A stretch of 32,315 nt of DNA from Cellulomonas rhizosphaerae (GTDB lineage: Bacteria > Actinomycetota > Actinomycetes > Actinomycetales > Cellulomonadaceae), in the NCBI RefSeq assembly GCF_003470205.1, contig NZ_QWKP01000192.1, forward strand, positions 1 to 32,315, given 5' to 3'. Below the pieces are notes generated by a model. The model was given only the letters and a program-made list of their open reading frames with translations, did no database searches and was not told the DNA's origin. The translations under genes and the position numbers were made by a program. Shown piece after piece: positions 7,174-14,467 of this stretch (position 1 is the first letter of the stretch; each line of letters opens with the position of its first letter).

Positions 7174-8013
7174 ATGACGACCACCACCCCCGGTCACGTC
7201 CTGCACGCCCCCTCCACCCCAGCTCGACCCCGGCGGGCCTCCCGCCGCCTCGCCGCCCTCGCAGGTGGCCTGGCCCTCGTCGTCGCCGTCCCGGTCGCCC
7301 TGAGCGCACCCGCCTCGGCCGCGACCCCGACGACGAGCACCACCGTCGCGACCCACGCGCCGGCCGTCGTCACCAAGCACTCCAAGACGAAGGTCCACCT
7401 GTCGAAGAAGACCCAGACCCGCGGCAAGGCCGTCGCCAAGGTGCGCGTCACGGTCCACGTCGGTCGGGCCGTCGCCAGCGGCAAGGTCGTCCTCAAGGTC
7501 GGCGCCAAGACGTGGAAGACCGTGACCCTGAAGCACGGCACCGCCCGCGTCCAGGTCTCGAAGACGCTCAAGGTCGGCAAGCACCGCATCACCGCGATCT
7601 ACCAGGGCGCGTCACACGTCACGCGCTCGAAGGGCAGCGCCGTGATCAAGGTCAAGAAGGGCACGCCGAAGGTCGTCAGCGTCGCGAAGAAGTACGTGGG
7701 CACGCCGTACCGAAGCGGCGCGAGCGGCCCGCGGGCCTTCGACTGCTCCGGCTTCACGCGCTACGTCTTCAAGAAGGCGGGCATCAAGTCGCTGCCCCGC
7801 ACGTCGTCGGCCCAGCACCACGTGGGCAAGACCGTCTCGCGCAAGAACGCCAAGCCCGGCGACATCATCTGGTCCCCCGGCCACGTCGCCATCTACCTCG
7901 GCGGCAACAAGATGATCGACGCACCCCGTCCGGGCAAGACGATCCAGGTCCGCTCGATCTGGCAGTCGAACCCGACGTTCGTCCGCGTCAGCGCCAAGGC
8001 CGTCTCGGCCTGA
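7174..8013 (+). CDS. Secreted NlpC/P60 peptidoglycan hydrolase with Lys-rich Ig-like domain
   Basis: A 279-residue exported cell-wall hydrolase. Residues 1-49 are a long signal peptide (Arg-rich, hydrophobic core, APASA cleavage site). Residues about 62-160 form a beta-rich, strongly Lys-rich Ig-like region that may bind the anionic wall. Residues about 162-279 are the NlpC/P60 endopeptidase domain, with catalytic C191 (FDCSGF) and H237 (SPGHVAIYLG). The usual third polar position reads MIDAPRPG, with Asp where many members have His. The family cleaves peptide stems of peptidoglycan (D-Glu to diamino acid bonds). ATG 7174 has GAGGA 6 nt upstream. The preceding c-di-AMP riboswitch ties expression to turgor and wall state. 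Confidence 0.93.
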   Translation: MTTTTPGHVLHAPSTPARPRRASRRLAALAGGLALVVAVPVALSAPASAATPTTSTTVATHAPAVVTKHSKTKVHLSKKTQTRGKAVAKVRVTVHVGRAVASGKVVLKVGAKTWKTVTLKHGTARVQVSKTLKVGKHRITAIYQGASHVTRSKGSAVIKVKKGTPKVVSVAKKYVGTPYRSGASGPRAFDCSGFTRYVFKKAGIKSLPRTSSAQHHVGKTVSRKNAKPGDIIWSPGHVAIYLGGNKMIDAPRPGKTIQVRSIWQSNPTFVRVSAKAVSA

Positions 8014-8026
8014 TCTGGCAGCACCG

Positions 8027-8062
8027 ACGACGACCCGCCCGGAGATCCGGGCGGGTCGTCGT
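8027..8062. terminator. Bidirectional terminator: perfect 16-bp stem
   Basis: Positions 8027-8042 and 8047-8062 are perfectly complementary over 16 bp with an AGAT loop. The hairpin lies between two convergent genes, 14 bp after the NlpC/P60 stop and 4 bp before the M3 peptidase stop, so it can serve both. There is no strong U-tract, as is usual in high-GC actinobacteria. Confidence 0.8.
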
Positions 8063-8065
8063 GCG

Positions 8066-9988
8066 TCAGCCCCCCGTCAGCCCCTCGGAGAGCCAGGCCT
8101 CGAAGGGCTCGAACGACGTGGGCCGGCCGAGGAAGCGCTCGACGAGGTCCGCCGCGTCGGCCGAGCCCCCGGGCGCCAGGATCGCGTCGCGGTAGCGGCG
8201 CCCGACGACGGGGTCCATGAGCCCGTCCGCGAAGGCCGACCGCAGGTCCTTCGCGATGACGAGGCTCCAGAGGTAGGTGTAGTACGCCGACCCGTACCCC
8301 TCGAGGTGGCCGAAGCCCGCGTACTGGTGGGTGTCGGGGATCGACGCGTACGGCCCGAAGCGCTCGTCGACCGCGGCCGTGAACGCCGCGAGGTCCGCCG
8401 GCGCCTCCGCGTGCAGGCCGTAGGACAGCGCCGTGAAGTTGAGCTGGCGGCGAGTCCACGCTCCGCGGGCGAACGTGTCGGCGCGGCGCATGCGCGCGAC
8501 GAGGTCCGCGGGGATCGGCTCGCCGGCGTCGTTCGTCGCGAACGACTGCAGGACGCCGGTGTCCCACGCCCACTCCTCGAGGAGCTGGCTGGGCGCCTCG
8601 ACGAAGTCCCACTCGGTCGCGACACCGGTGAACATGGCCCACGCCTGCGCGCCGCCCAGGATCTCGTGCACCAGGTGCCCGAACTCGTGGAAGAACGTCA
8701 CCACGTCGTCGTGCTCCATGAGGCCGGTCGGGAAGTTGCAGACCAGCACGCCCTCGGGCAGCGCGCGGCCGGCGATGCCCGGCGTGAGCGAGAACTGCGC
8801 GGCGTGGTTGAACTTGCCCTCGCGCGGGTGCATGTCGAGGTAGATCCGGCCGATGCGTACGCCGTCGTCCTCGACGTCGTAGACGGTCACGGCCTCGTGC
8901 CACGTCGCGGCGTTGACCGGCGTGAACGTGAGCCCGAACAGGCGCGAGATCGTGTCGAGCACGCCGTTGCGCACCGCCGGGTAGCGGAAGTACTGGCGGA
9001 CGGCCTGGGAGTCGACGTCATAGTCCTCGCGGCGGATGACCTGGTCGTAGTACAGGTTGTCCGCGCTCGTGATCGCCGCGGCCTCGGGGCTGTCCTGGCG
9101 GAAGCGCGCGAGCATCGTCTCGACGTCGCTGCGCGCCGGGCCGGCCGTGAGTCCGTCGAGCCGCTCGATGAACTCGGCGATGGCCCGGCCGGAGCCGATC
9201 ATCTTGACCTCGGTGTCGTACGTCGGCCAGTCCTCGTAGCCGAGCAGCGCGGCACGCTCGGCCCGCAGCGTGAGCAGCTCGGCGAGCAGGGGCTCGTTGG
9301 CGGGGTAGGCCAGCAGCAGGTACTCGCGGGTCAGGGCGAGGCGGGCCTCGGGGTCGTTCGCGTAGGTGCGGAACGGGACCATGTCCGGGTACTCGGTGGT
9401 CAGCGCGACGAGGCCGTCGTCGCCCGCCGGGTGCTCGGCGCGGAAGTCGTCGGGCAGGCCGTCGAGCTGCTCGGGCCGCACGTGGATGGTGCGCACGCCG
9501 TCGCGGATGTTGCGGGAGAACTCCAGGCCGATCTCGGTGCAGCGCTGGGCGAGCGCACGCAGGTGCTCGCGCTCCTCGGGCGTGCGGTCCACGCCCGAGC
9601 GGCGGAAGTCGCGCAGCACGTGCTCGCGCGCGCGGGTCGCGTCGGCGTCGAGGCCCGCGGGGTCCGTCGCGGCGACGACCTCGAACAGGTCGTGGTCGAG
9701 GCCGCGCTCCGTGAACAGGTCCTCCGCGGCCTGGGCGCTGGCCTCGGCGGCCTCCCGGACGGCGGAGTCCGGGTGCACCTCCGCAAACAGGTGGGCGCGG
9801 GCCGAGGCGGTGCCGATCGCGATGTCGGTGTCGTTCCACAGCTCCAGCACCTCGCTCGTCGTGCGCGGGGTGCCGTCCTTGAGCCGTGCGATCAGCGCGC
9901 GGCCCTCGTCGAGCCCGGCGTCGACGCTCGTGGCGAGGAACGCGGGCCAGGAGGCGGAGTCAGCGGGAAAGGTGGTCGGCGCAGGCAT
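8066..9988 (-). CDS. M3-family zinc metallopeptidase (oligopeptidase/Dcp type)
   Basis: A 640-residue cytoplasmic peptidase of the thimet oligopeptidase/oligopeptidase A/Dcp family. The zinc motif is H434-E435-F-G-H438 in VVTFFHEFGHLVHE. The third ligand is E464 in WDFVEAPSQ, the usual F-x-E-x-P-S-Q block. Length and the N-terminal helical region (RTIHVRPEQLDGLPDDF, then EYPDMVPF) fit the family. It degrades short peptides released by other proteases. I chose ATG 9988 (MPAPTTF) over an upstream ATG at 10039, which would lie under the divergent sigma gene's promoter; TATCGT 7 nt before 9988 would give a leaderless start. Confidence 0.93.
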   Translation of the reverse strand: MPAPTTFPADSASWPAFLATSVDAGLDEGRALIARLKDGTPRTTSEVLELWNDTDIAIGTASARAHLFAEVHPDSAVREAAEASAQAAEDLFTERGLDHDLFEVVAATDPAGLDADATRAREHVLRDFRRSGVDRTPEEREHLRALAQRCTEIGLEFSRNIRDGVRTIHVRPEQLDGLPDDFRAEHPAGDDGLVALTTEYPDMVPFRTYANDPEARLALTREYLLLAYPANEPLLAELLTLRAERAALLGYEDWPTYDTEVKMIGSGRAIAEFIERLDGLTAGPARSDVETMLARFRQDSPEAAAITSADNLYYDQVIRREDYDVDSQAVRQYFRYPAVRNGVLDTISRLFGLTFTPVNAATWHEAVTVYDVEDDGVRIGRIYLDMHPREGKFNHAAQFSLTPGIAGRALPEGVLVCNFPTGLMEHDDVVTFFHEFGHLVHEILGGAQAWAMFTGVATEWDFVEAPSQLLEEWAWDTGVLQSFATNDAGEPIPADLVARMRRADTFARGAWTRRQLNFTALSYGLHAEAPADLAAFTAAVDERFGPYASIPDTHQYAGFGHLEGYGSAYYTYLWSLVIAKDLRSAFADGLMDPVVGRRYRDAILAPGGSADAADLVERFLGRPTSFEPFEAWLSEGLTGG

Positions 9989-10047
9989 GCCCCCGACGAT
10001 ATCGGCGTGGGTCAACCTGTAACTCTGCCGCCGGAACACTCCAGGGT

Positions 10048-10530
10048 GTGAGCACCTCCGAGGATCCGCCCGACGCGCAGCGGTTCGCCGAGCTGTGGGA
10101 GCGGTACGCCGCCCGCATCCAGGCGTACGCGCTGCGGCACGTGGATCGCGACAGCGCGCAGGAGGTCGTCGCCGAGACGTTCCTCGTCGCGTGGCGGCGG
10201 CTGGCCTTGGTCCCGGGCGAGCCGCTGCCCTGGCTGCTGGTCGTCACGCGGAACACGATCGCCAACCAGCACCGCTCGCGCCGCCGCGCCCGCGTGCTGG
10301 CCGACGAGGTCGCCCGGCTCCAGGTGGTCACGGCGTCCGCGCAGGGGGTGGACTCCGTGGTGGCCGAGCGGGACGCGATGCTCCGCGCGCTGGCCGAGCT
10401 CTCGCCGAGCGATCGGGAGGCGCTCCTGCTCGTCGCGTGGGCCCAAGGGCGAGCCGATGAGGCTGGACGTCGAGATGTCCACTGTCGCGCCGTGACACTC
10501 ACCCGAAGGCTGCGCGCCAGAAGTCGGTGA
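10048..10530 (+). CDS. ECF-type sigma factor with degenerate region 4
   Basis: A 160-residue ECF sigma-70-like protein. The start is GTG 10048, with AACACT 7 nt before it and no strong Shine-Dalgarno. Region 2 is normal: YAARIQAYALRHVDRDSAQEVVAETFLVAWRRL, then WLLVVTRNTIANQHRSRRR. Region 4 begins properly (LRALAELSPSDREALLLVAW) but then reads as an odd string, GRADEAGRRDVHC. In the next frame the same bases encode RLDVEMSTVA, which looks like a genuine region 4.2 helix, and the original frame then resumes with AVTLTRRLRARSR. This suggests a pair of compensating small indels near 10460 and 10490. No anti-sigma gene follows. The 3' end overlaps the convergent serine hydrolase by 32 bp. It may be a decaying gene. 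Confidence 0.7.
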   Translation: MSTSEDPPDAQRFAELWERYAARIQAYALRHVDRDSAQEVVAETFLVAWRRLALVPGEPLPWLLVVTRNTIANQHRSRRRARVLADEVARLQVVTASAQGVDSVVAERDAMLRALAELSPSDREALLLVAWAQGRADEAGRRDVHCRAVTLTRRLRARSR

Positions 10531-11599
10531 AGATCGGCGTCGGCTGGGGCGACGACCACGCGTCCGTGGTCAGCAGGATGGCGATCGTGTCGGTGACCGG
10601 GTCGGTCCACCACGTCGAGCCCATCCCGCCGTCCCAGCCGTAGGTCCCGGCATGCCGCCCGTCGGGCAGGTCCGCGCGTGCGACCCCCATCCCCAGCCCC
10701 CATCCCTCGCGACCCGCCTCGTCGAGCGGTCCGACGCGCGGGGTCGTCATCTGGGCGACGGCGTCCGGGCGGAGCACCGGGAAGCCGCCCGAGCGGAGCA
10801 TGTTCGCGAACGCGTGCAGGTCGGCGACCGTCGAGACGAGCCCGGCCGCGGCGTCCGGGAACGCCGGAGGCGTGGACCACTGGCCGTCGGCGGGGTCGTA
10901 CAGCTCCTCGTCGGGCATCCACTGCGGGCCGAACCGCGCGAGGTCCTCGACCACGAAGCCGGTGTCGCGCATGCCCAGCGGTTCGAGCACCCGCTCGGCA
11001 AGAAGGCGGTCCAGCGGTGTACCGGACGCGCGCGCGAGCAGGACGCCCAGGATCTGCGCGCTCGTGTTGTAGAGCCAGCGCGACCCGGGCTGGTGGGACA
11101 GGGGCACGCTCCCGACGAGCCGCATCCACTCGTCGGGTGCCGGTGCCTGCTGGGGCGCGGGCGGCCCGACCGGGAGCCCGAGCTCGGCGAGTGCACCCAG
11201 CACGGTGCCCGGGAACGGCCCGGCGAAGTCCATGCCCAGCCCGGTCCGGAACTCGAGCACGTCGCGGACCGTGATCGGACGGGACGCCGGGACGGTGTCG
11301 GCCAGCGCCGCGTCTGGGGAGCGCAGGACCCGGCGGCCGGCGAGCTCGGGCAGCAGGCCGTCGACCGGCTCGTCGAGACGCAGCGTGCCGTCCTCGACGA
11401 GGGCCATCGCCAGTGCCGCGACGACCGGCTTTGTCACCGAGGAGATCCGGAAGATGGTGTCCGGGCCGATGGCCTCGTCGTCCGGTCCGTACCTGCCGGC
11501 GACCCCGCTCGTGACGGAACCCGCCCGGTCCACGAGCCAGGCCGCCCCGTGCACGCCGCCGCCGATGTGGGCCTCGACGGCCCGCCGCACCTCGTCCAT
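10499..11599 (-). CDS. Serine hydrolase, beta-lactamase/esterase (class C-like) family
   Basis: A 366-residue penicillin-binding-protein-like hydrolase (family VIII esterase/class C beta-lactamase fold). The nucleophile motif SxxK is S54-V-T-K57 (ISSVTKP). The YxN tyrosine is in WLYNTSAQ. The third motif region reads YGWDGGMGSTWW, typical of the esterase branch. No signal peptide, so it is probably cytoplasmic. ATG 11599 is the start; the frame stays open further upstream but there runs under the GNAT gene. It sits 38 bp after the GNAT gene on the same strand. The substrate is unknown; esterase or D-aminopeptidase activity is as likely as beta-lactam hydrolysis. Confidence 0.9.
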   Translation of the reverse strand: MDEVRRAVEAHIGGGVHGAAWLVDRAGSVTSGVAGRYGPDDEAIGPDTIFRISSVTKPVVAALAMALVEDGTLRLDEPVDGLLPELAGRRVLRSPDAALADTVPASRPITVRDVLEFRTGLGMDFAGPFPGTVLGALAELGLPVGPPAPQQAPAPDEWMRLVGSVPLSHQPGSRWLYNTSAQILGVLLARASGTPLDRLLAERVLEPLGMRDTGFVVEDLARFGPQWMPDEELYDPADGQWSTPPAFPDAAAGLVSTVADLHAFANMLRSGGFPVLRPDAVAQMTTPRVGPLDEAGREGWGLGMGVARADLPDGRHAGTYGWDGGMGSTWWTDPVTDTIAILLTTDAWSSPQPTPIFTDFWRAAFG

Positions 11600-11637
11600 C
11601 GCCCCAGCATGCAACGGGCGACCGACACGTCGCGCGG

Positions 11638-12159
11638 TCAGTGTGCCGTCGGGATCCAGTACCGCCGCTTGAGCTCGCCGCTCCCCGGCGTCGCGACCAC
11701 GTCCTCGAGCTCCCCGCCCGCGCGCTCGATGGTCCGCGCTGACGCGACGTTCGTGTCGGAGCACGTCACGAGCACCCGCTTCAGGCCGACCTCGCGCGCC
11801 ACGACCAGTCCGTGGCGCAGCATCGCGCCCGCGTAGCCCTGCCGGCGATGGCCCGGCCGGACCGCGTAGCCGATGTGGCCGCCGACGAGCGCGAGGTGCG
11901 CGTTGAGCCGGTGCCGGACGGACAGCCGCCCGACGACGATCGGGCCCACGAACCCACCGACGCACGTCTCCGGCACCCAGCCCGGCGCCAGGTCGCGCCC
12001 TGCCTCGAGCTGCGCGACGCGCTCGAGCCACGCCGGCCAGGAGTCGGCCTGCTCCAGACCGAGGCAGAAGTCGAAGCCCTCCGCGGCCAGCTCCAGCTGG
12101 GCGGCCCGCGCCTGCTGCTCGTCGGCCGCGGTGAACGGCCGGACCGCGAACGCGGTCAC
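11638..12159 (-). CDS. GNAT-family N-acetyltransferase
   Basis: A 173-residue GCN5-related acetyltransferase. The acetyl-CoA loop is RPGHRRQGYAGAMLRHGL, preceded by the beta-4 strand GGHIGYAV, and the C-terminal half carries VTCSDTNVASARTIERAGGEL. The GTG start at 12159 overlaps the TGA of the upstream gene as GTGA, which implies translational coupling. A further upstream ATG would extend the protein through Arg-rich, poorly conserved sequence, so I did not use it. The acceptor substrate cannot be told. Confidence 0.9.
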   Translation of the reverse strand: MTAFAVRPFTAADEQQARAAQLELAAEGFDFCLGLEQADSWPAWLERVAQLEAGRDLAPGWVPETCVGGFVGPIVVGRLSVRHRLNAHLALVGGHIGYAVRPGHRRQGYAGAMLRHGLVVAREVGLKRVLVTCSDTNVASARTIERAGGELEDVVATPGSGELKRRYWIPTAH

Positions 12160-12644
12160 ACGGGCGGCGCGGCGACGGCGATCTGCTTGCGCATCCACCC
12201 GTTGTAGATCGCGCCGAGCGCCGGCCGGCCGTCGTGGCTGAACCGCTGCCCGATGCTCACGTCGACCGCGACCGGCCAGGCGAACGCGGCGAAGTCACGC
12301 ACGAGCTGCTTGCGGGCGTACGCCTCGCCGCTCGGGTCGACGTGGTCGCCGGCCAGGACCGAGATGACGGCCACGCCGGACTGGAAACCGCGCGCCTGGC
12401 CCTTGGCCTGCTTGGCGTACTCCAGCGAGGCGTGCGTGAAGGCGGTCAGTGCCTGAGCCGTCGCAACCGGGGCGGACGAGACGCAGACGAACAGGTGCAG
12501 CTTGGTCGCCATCCAGCGCATCCGGAAGTCAGCCCGGTAGCCCACGGCGGACTGCCAACCGGCGAGGTCGTAGCGCGCGGTCGCGTAGCCCCCCGCGGCG
12601 AGGCTCTGCTCGGCTGCGTCCACGTACTGCGGTGCGTTGACCAC
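12156..12644 (-). CDS. Conserved actinobacterial protein of unknown function
   Basis: A 162-residue cytoplasmic protein that I cannot assign. It begins VNAPQYVDAAEQSLAAGGYATARYDL and contains RMRWMATKLHLFVCVS in the middle and ALGAIYNGWMRKQIAVAAPP at the end. There is no signal peptide and no clear membrane span, although the centre is hydrophobic. The start is GTG 12644 with AAGGAG 4 nt upstream. It is coupled to the GNAT gene by a 4-nt overlap. Some homologues may carry the name levansucrase, which is not supported by any visible glycosidase motif. Confidence 0.75.
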   Translation of the reverse strand: MVNAPQYVDAAEQSLAAGGYATARYDLAGWQSAVGYRADFRMRWMATKLHLFVCVSSAPVATAQALTAFTHASLEYAKQAKGQARGFQSGVAVISVLAGDHVDPSGEAYARKQLVRDFAAFAWPVAVDVSIGQRFSHDGRPALGAIYNGWMRKQIAVAAPPV

Positions 12645-12716
12645 GTCACTCCTTCGGCGTCGATGTCGGGACCAGCGACACCGTAGCCAGAAGGGAAGGT
12701 CTGCGTGGCCCGTTCT

Positions 12717-13133
12717 TCAGCCCAGCGCCAGGCCCATCCCCAGCGACTCGGGCGCGGTCTGCGTGAATCCGTGCCGCTCGTAGAGCCGCCGGCCGGGTGC
12801 GTCGGCCAGGAGGTTGACCCATGCGCCGGGCGGGGCGTCGCGGCGGATCGTGTCGAGCAGCGCGGTCAGCACGGCGTCGCCGATCCCGCGGCGCTGGTGC
12901 TCGGGGAGCACCGCCATGTCGATGACGTGGAAGTACCAGCCGCCGTCGCCGAGCACGCGGCCCATGCCCACGACCGTGCCCGACTCGTGCAGGACGTGGC
13001 ACGCGGCCCATGCGCCGTGCAGCCCGGCCCTGCCCTGCTCCTCGGTCGCCGGCGTCAGGCCGGCCGCCCGACGAAGGTGCAGGTAGTCCGCGAGCGGCGG
13101 CGGACCCATGACGAGGCGGTAGTCGGCGTGCAC
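12717..13133 (-). CDS. GNAT-family N-acetyltransferase (small)
   Basis: A 138-residue GNAT protein with GTG start at 13133, one base after the stop of the GAP/Sap membrane protein, so it is cotranscribed. The acetyl-CoA site is MAVLPEHQRRGIGDAVLTALL, and the C-terminus has GRRLYERHGFTQTAPES, the usual Y-x-x-x-G-F end. It opens with YRLVMGPPPLADYLHLRRAAGL, as seen in a common GNAT subgroup. The substrate is unknown. Confidence 0.9.
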   Translation of the reverse strand: MHADYRLVMGPPPLADYLHLRRAAGLTPATEEQGRAGLHGAWAACHVLHESGTVVGMGRVLGDGGWYFHVIDMAVLPEHQRRGIGDAVLTALLDTIRRDAPPGAWVNLLADAPGRRLYERHGFTQTAPESLGMGLALG

Positions 13134-13134
13134 G

Positions 13135-13812
13135 TCAGCGACCGAGCCCCTCGAGGCCGCCGCCGAGGACGCTCGCGCCCATCAGCAGCAGCACGACGAC
13201 CATGATCACCGCGCTGTTCGCGACCATGAACTGCCGGACCCCGTCGAGCCCCGTGGCCGCCCGGGCGCCGCCGACCAGGTGCGCGAGCACCGCGCCGAGC
13301 ACCGAGCACGACCCGACGACGACGAACACCGCGACGGCGGCGACGAGGTCGGCGTCGTGCACGTCGGCCTCGATGATCGCGGCCACGGCCGACGCCGTGA
13401 GGACGACGTTCTTGGGGTTCGCGCCCGAGAGCAGGAGCCCGAGCACCACGGACCGGCTCGGGGTCATGCCCTCGATCGACGCCATCCACCCCGGCGGCGC
13501 GACCTCCTCGCCCCGGCGCGGCCGACGCAGCCACTTGCGCACGCCGAGCCCGATGAGCGCCAGGCCGGCCACGACGCGCAGCCAGTCCGCGAACGCGGAG
13601 GCGGTGCTGTCGGGGTCGTCGGCGTCGCCGAGCAGGAGGACGACGAGCGCCGCGACGACGGACAGCCCGACGACCCAGCCCAGCGCGAACAGCGCGCCGT
13701 TCCGCCGTCCGTCACGCCCGGCGAGGATCAGCACGATCGCGACGACCGGGAACGGGCTGAGCGCGACGGCGAGCGCGAGCGCCAGTGTCGAACCGATGGC
13801 TTCGCCCAGCAT
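13135..13812 (-). CDS. GAP/Sap-family (LysE-like) inner-membrane protein
   Basis: A 225-residue integral membrane protein with about six hydrophobic spans, near residues 5-30, 38-62, 77-92, 118-142, 152-178 and 195-220. Conserved LysE/GAP-like features are ALSPFPVVAIVLIL in span 1 and LLSGANPKNVVLTASAVAAI before span 5. Relatives include the mycobacterial sulfolipid-1-addressing (Sap) proteins and LysE exporters, so an export role for a lipid or small molecule is plausible but unproven. ATG 13812 has GAGGAG 6 nt upstream. Its promoter overlaps a strong inverted repeat. Confidence 0.85.
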   Translation of the reverse strand: MLGEAIGSTLALALAVALSPFPVVAIVLILAGRDGRRNGALFALGWVVGLSVVAALVVLLLGDADDPDSTASAFADWLRVVAGLALIGLGVRKWLRRPRRGEEVAPPGWMASIEGMTPSRSVVLGLLLSGANPKNVVLTASAVAAIIEADVHDADLVAAVAVFVVVGSCSVLGAVLAHLVGGARAATGLDGVRQFMVANSAVIMVVVLLLMGASVLGGGLEGLGR

Positions 13813-13833
13813 CGCCTGCTCCTCTCATGGCTG

Positions 13834-13857
13834 ACCTGGACGTTAGCGGGTCCAGGT
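13834..13857. promoter_or_regulatory. Inverted repeat covering the -10 of the GAP-family gene
   Basis: ACCTGGAC (13834-13841) and GTCCAGGT (13850-13857) form a perfect 8-bp inverted repeat with an 8-nt spacer. On the minus strand TAACGT (13845-13840), a good -10 hexamer, sits within it, about 28 nt before the ATG. A regulator bound here would block the GAP/GNAT transcript. The hairpin could also terminate the upstream gene, but no U-run follows. Confidence 0.5.
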
Positions 13858-13879
13858 GCCCGAGGGCGCTACCGGTTCG

Positions 13880-14434
13880 TCAGAGCGCGCAGCCGTCGCA
13901 CTGGCCGCTCGACGGCAGCACGGTCCAGCAGCCGGGGCACAGCTGAGGCGGTGCCTCGAGGGCGACTGCCTTGGTCGCGGTGGTCTTGCTCGGCGCCGTC
14001 GTCGTGTGCGGGAGCGTCTCGGTCTCGTAGCCACCGCCCGCAGCGTGCACGTCGACGAAGCCCTTGTTGAAGAAGGCCGCGACCTGGCCTTCCTCGGGCG
14101 CGACCGCGATGTAGGTCCCCGAGTAGGGGATCCAGATCCGCGCGTGCTCGACGCTCGCAAAGATCTCGCGCATGCGGGGCCGGTTGGCCACCGGCGCGTG
14201 GAACGCCTCGAGGGCCTCGTCGAACTCGGCGTACGCCGTGCGGCCCTCGCCGCCGAGGTTCGACTGGCACGACGAGCACACCGGGATCCTGTTGATCTCC
14301 GGCCTCGTCGCGAGGGTCGCCGCACCCGGCTTGGCGCCCGAGAGGTGTCGGCAGCCCCGGATGTGCAGCTTGGCCCCGCCGGGGATGCGGTAGAGCTGCT
14401 CGTCGGGCAGAGCCGAGATCTCGTTGATGGTCAC
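13880..14434 (-). CDS. Unrecognised protein with N-terminal Cys cluster and C-terminal zinc ribbon
   Basis: A 184-residue protein I do not recognise. The N-terminal part has LHIRGCRHLSG (H24, C28, H30) and VCSSC (C53, C56), a possible zinc site. The middle (about 70-135) looks folded, with IWIPYSGTYIAV and VAAFFNKGFVDV. A Thr/Ala/Lys-rich linker follows (about 140-160), then a compact C-terminal zinc ribbon CPGCWTVLPSSGQCDGC (C166, C169, C179, C182). No signal peptide. The GTG start at 14434 has CATACT 6 nt before it, so it is probably leaderless. The SDR gene ends 33 bp upstream on the same strand. Confidence 0.75.
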   Translation of the reverse strand: MTINEISALPDEQLYRIPGGAKLHIRGCRHLSGAKPGAATLATRPEINRIPVCSSCQSNLGGEGRTAYAEFDEALEAFHAPVANRPRMREIFASVEHARIWIPYSGTYIAVAPEEGQVAAFFNKGFVDVHAAGGGYETETLPHTTTAPSKTTATKAVALEAPPQLCPGCWTVLPSSGQCDGCAL

Positions 14435-14467
14435 CCGTTCAGTATGGGCGCCCGCACAAGTGCGCCG

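Noticed and set aside
9989-10039. Upstream ATG (10039) for the M3 peptidase
   Set aside because: The added residues are not peptidase-like and the codon lies 9 bp from the sigma gene start, leaving no room for either promoter.
8306-10051. A 581-codon plus-strand open frame
   Set aside because: It lies antisense to the M3 metallopeptidase, which has the complete zinc motif; the plus-strand translation has no recognisable domain.
12156-12644. Levansucrase identity for the 162-residue protein
   Set aside because: It is far too short for a glycoside hydrolase of that family and shows none of its catalytic motifs.
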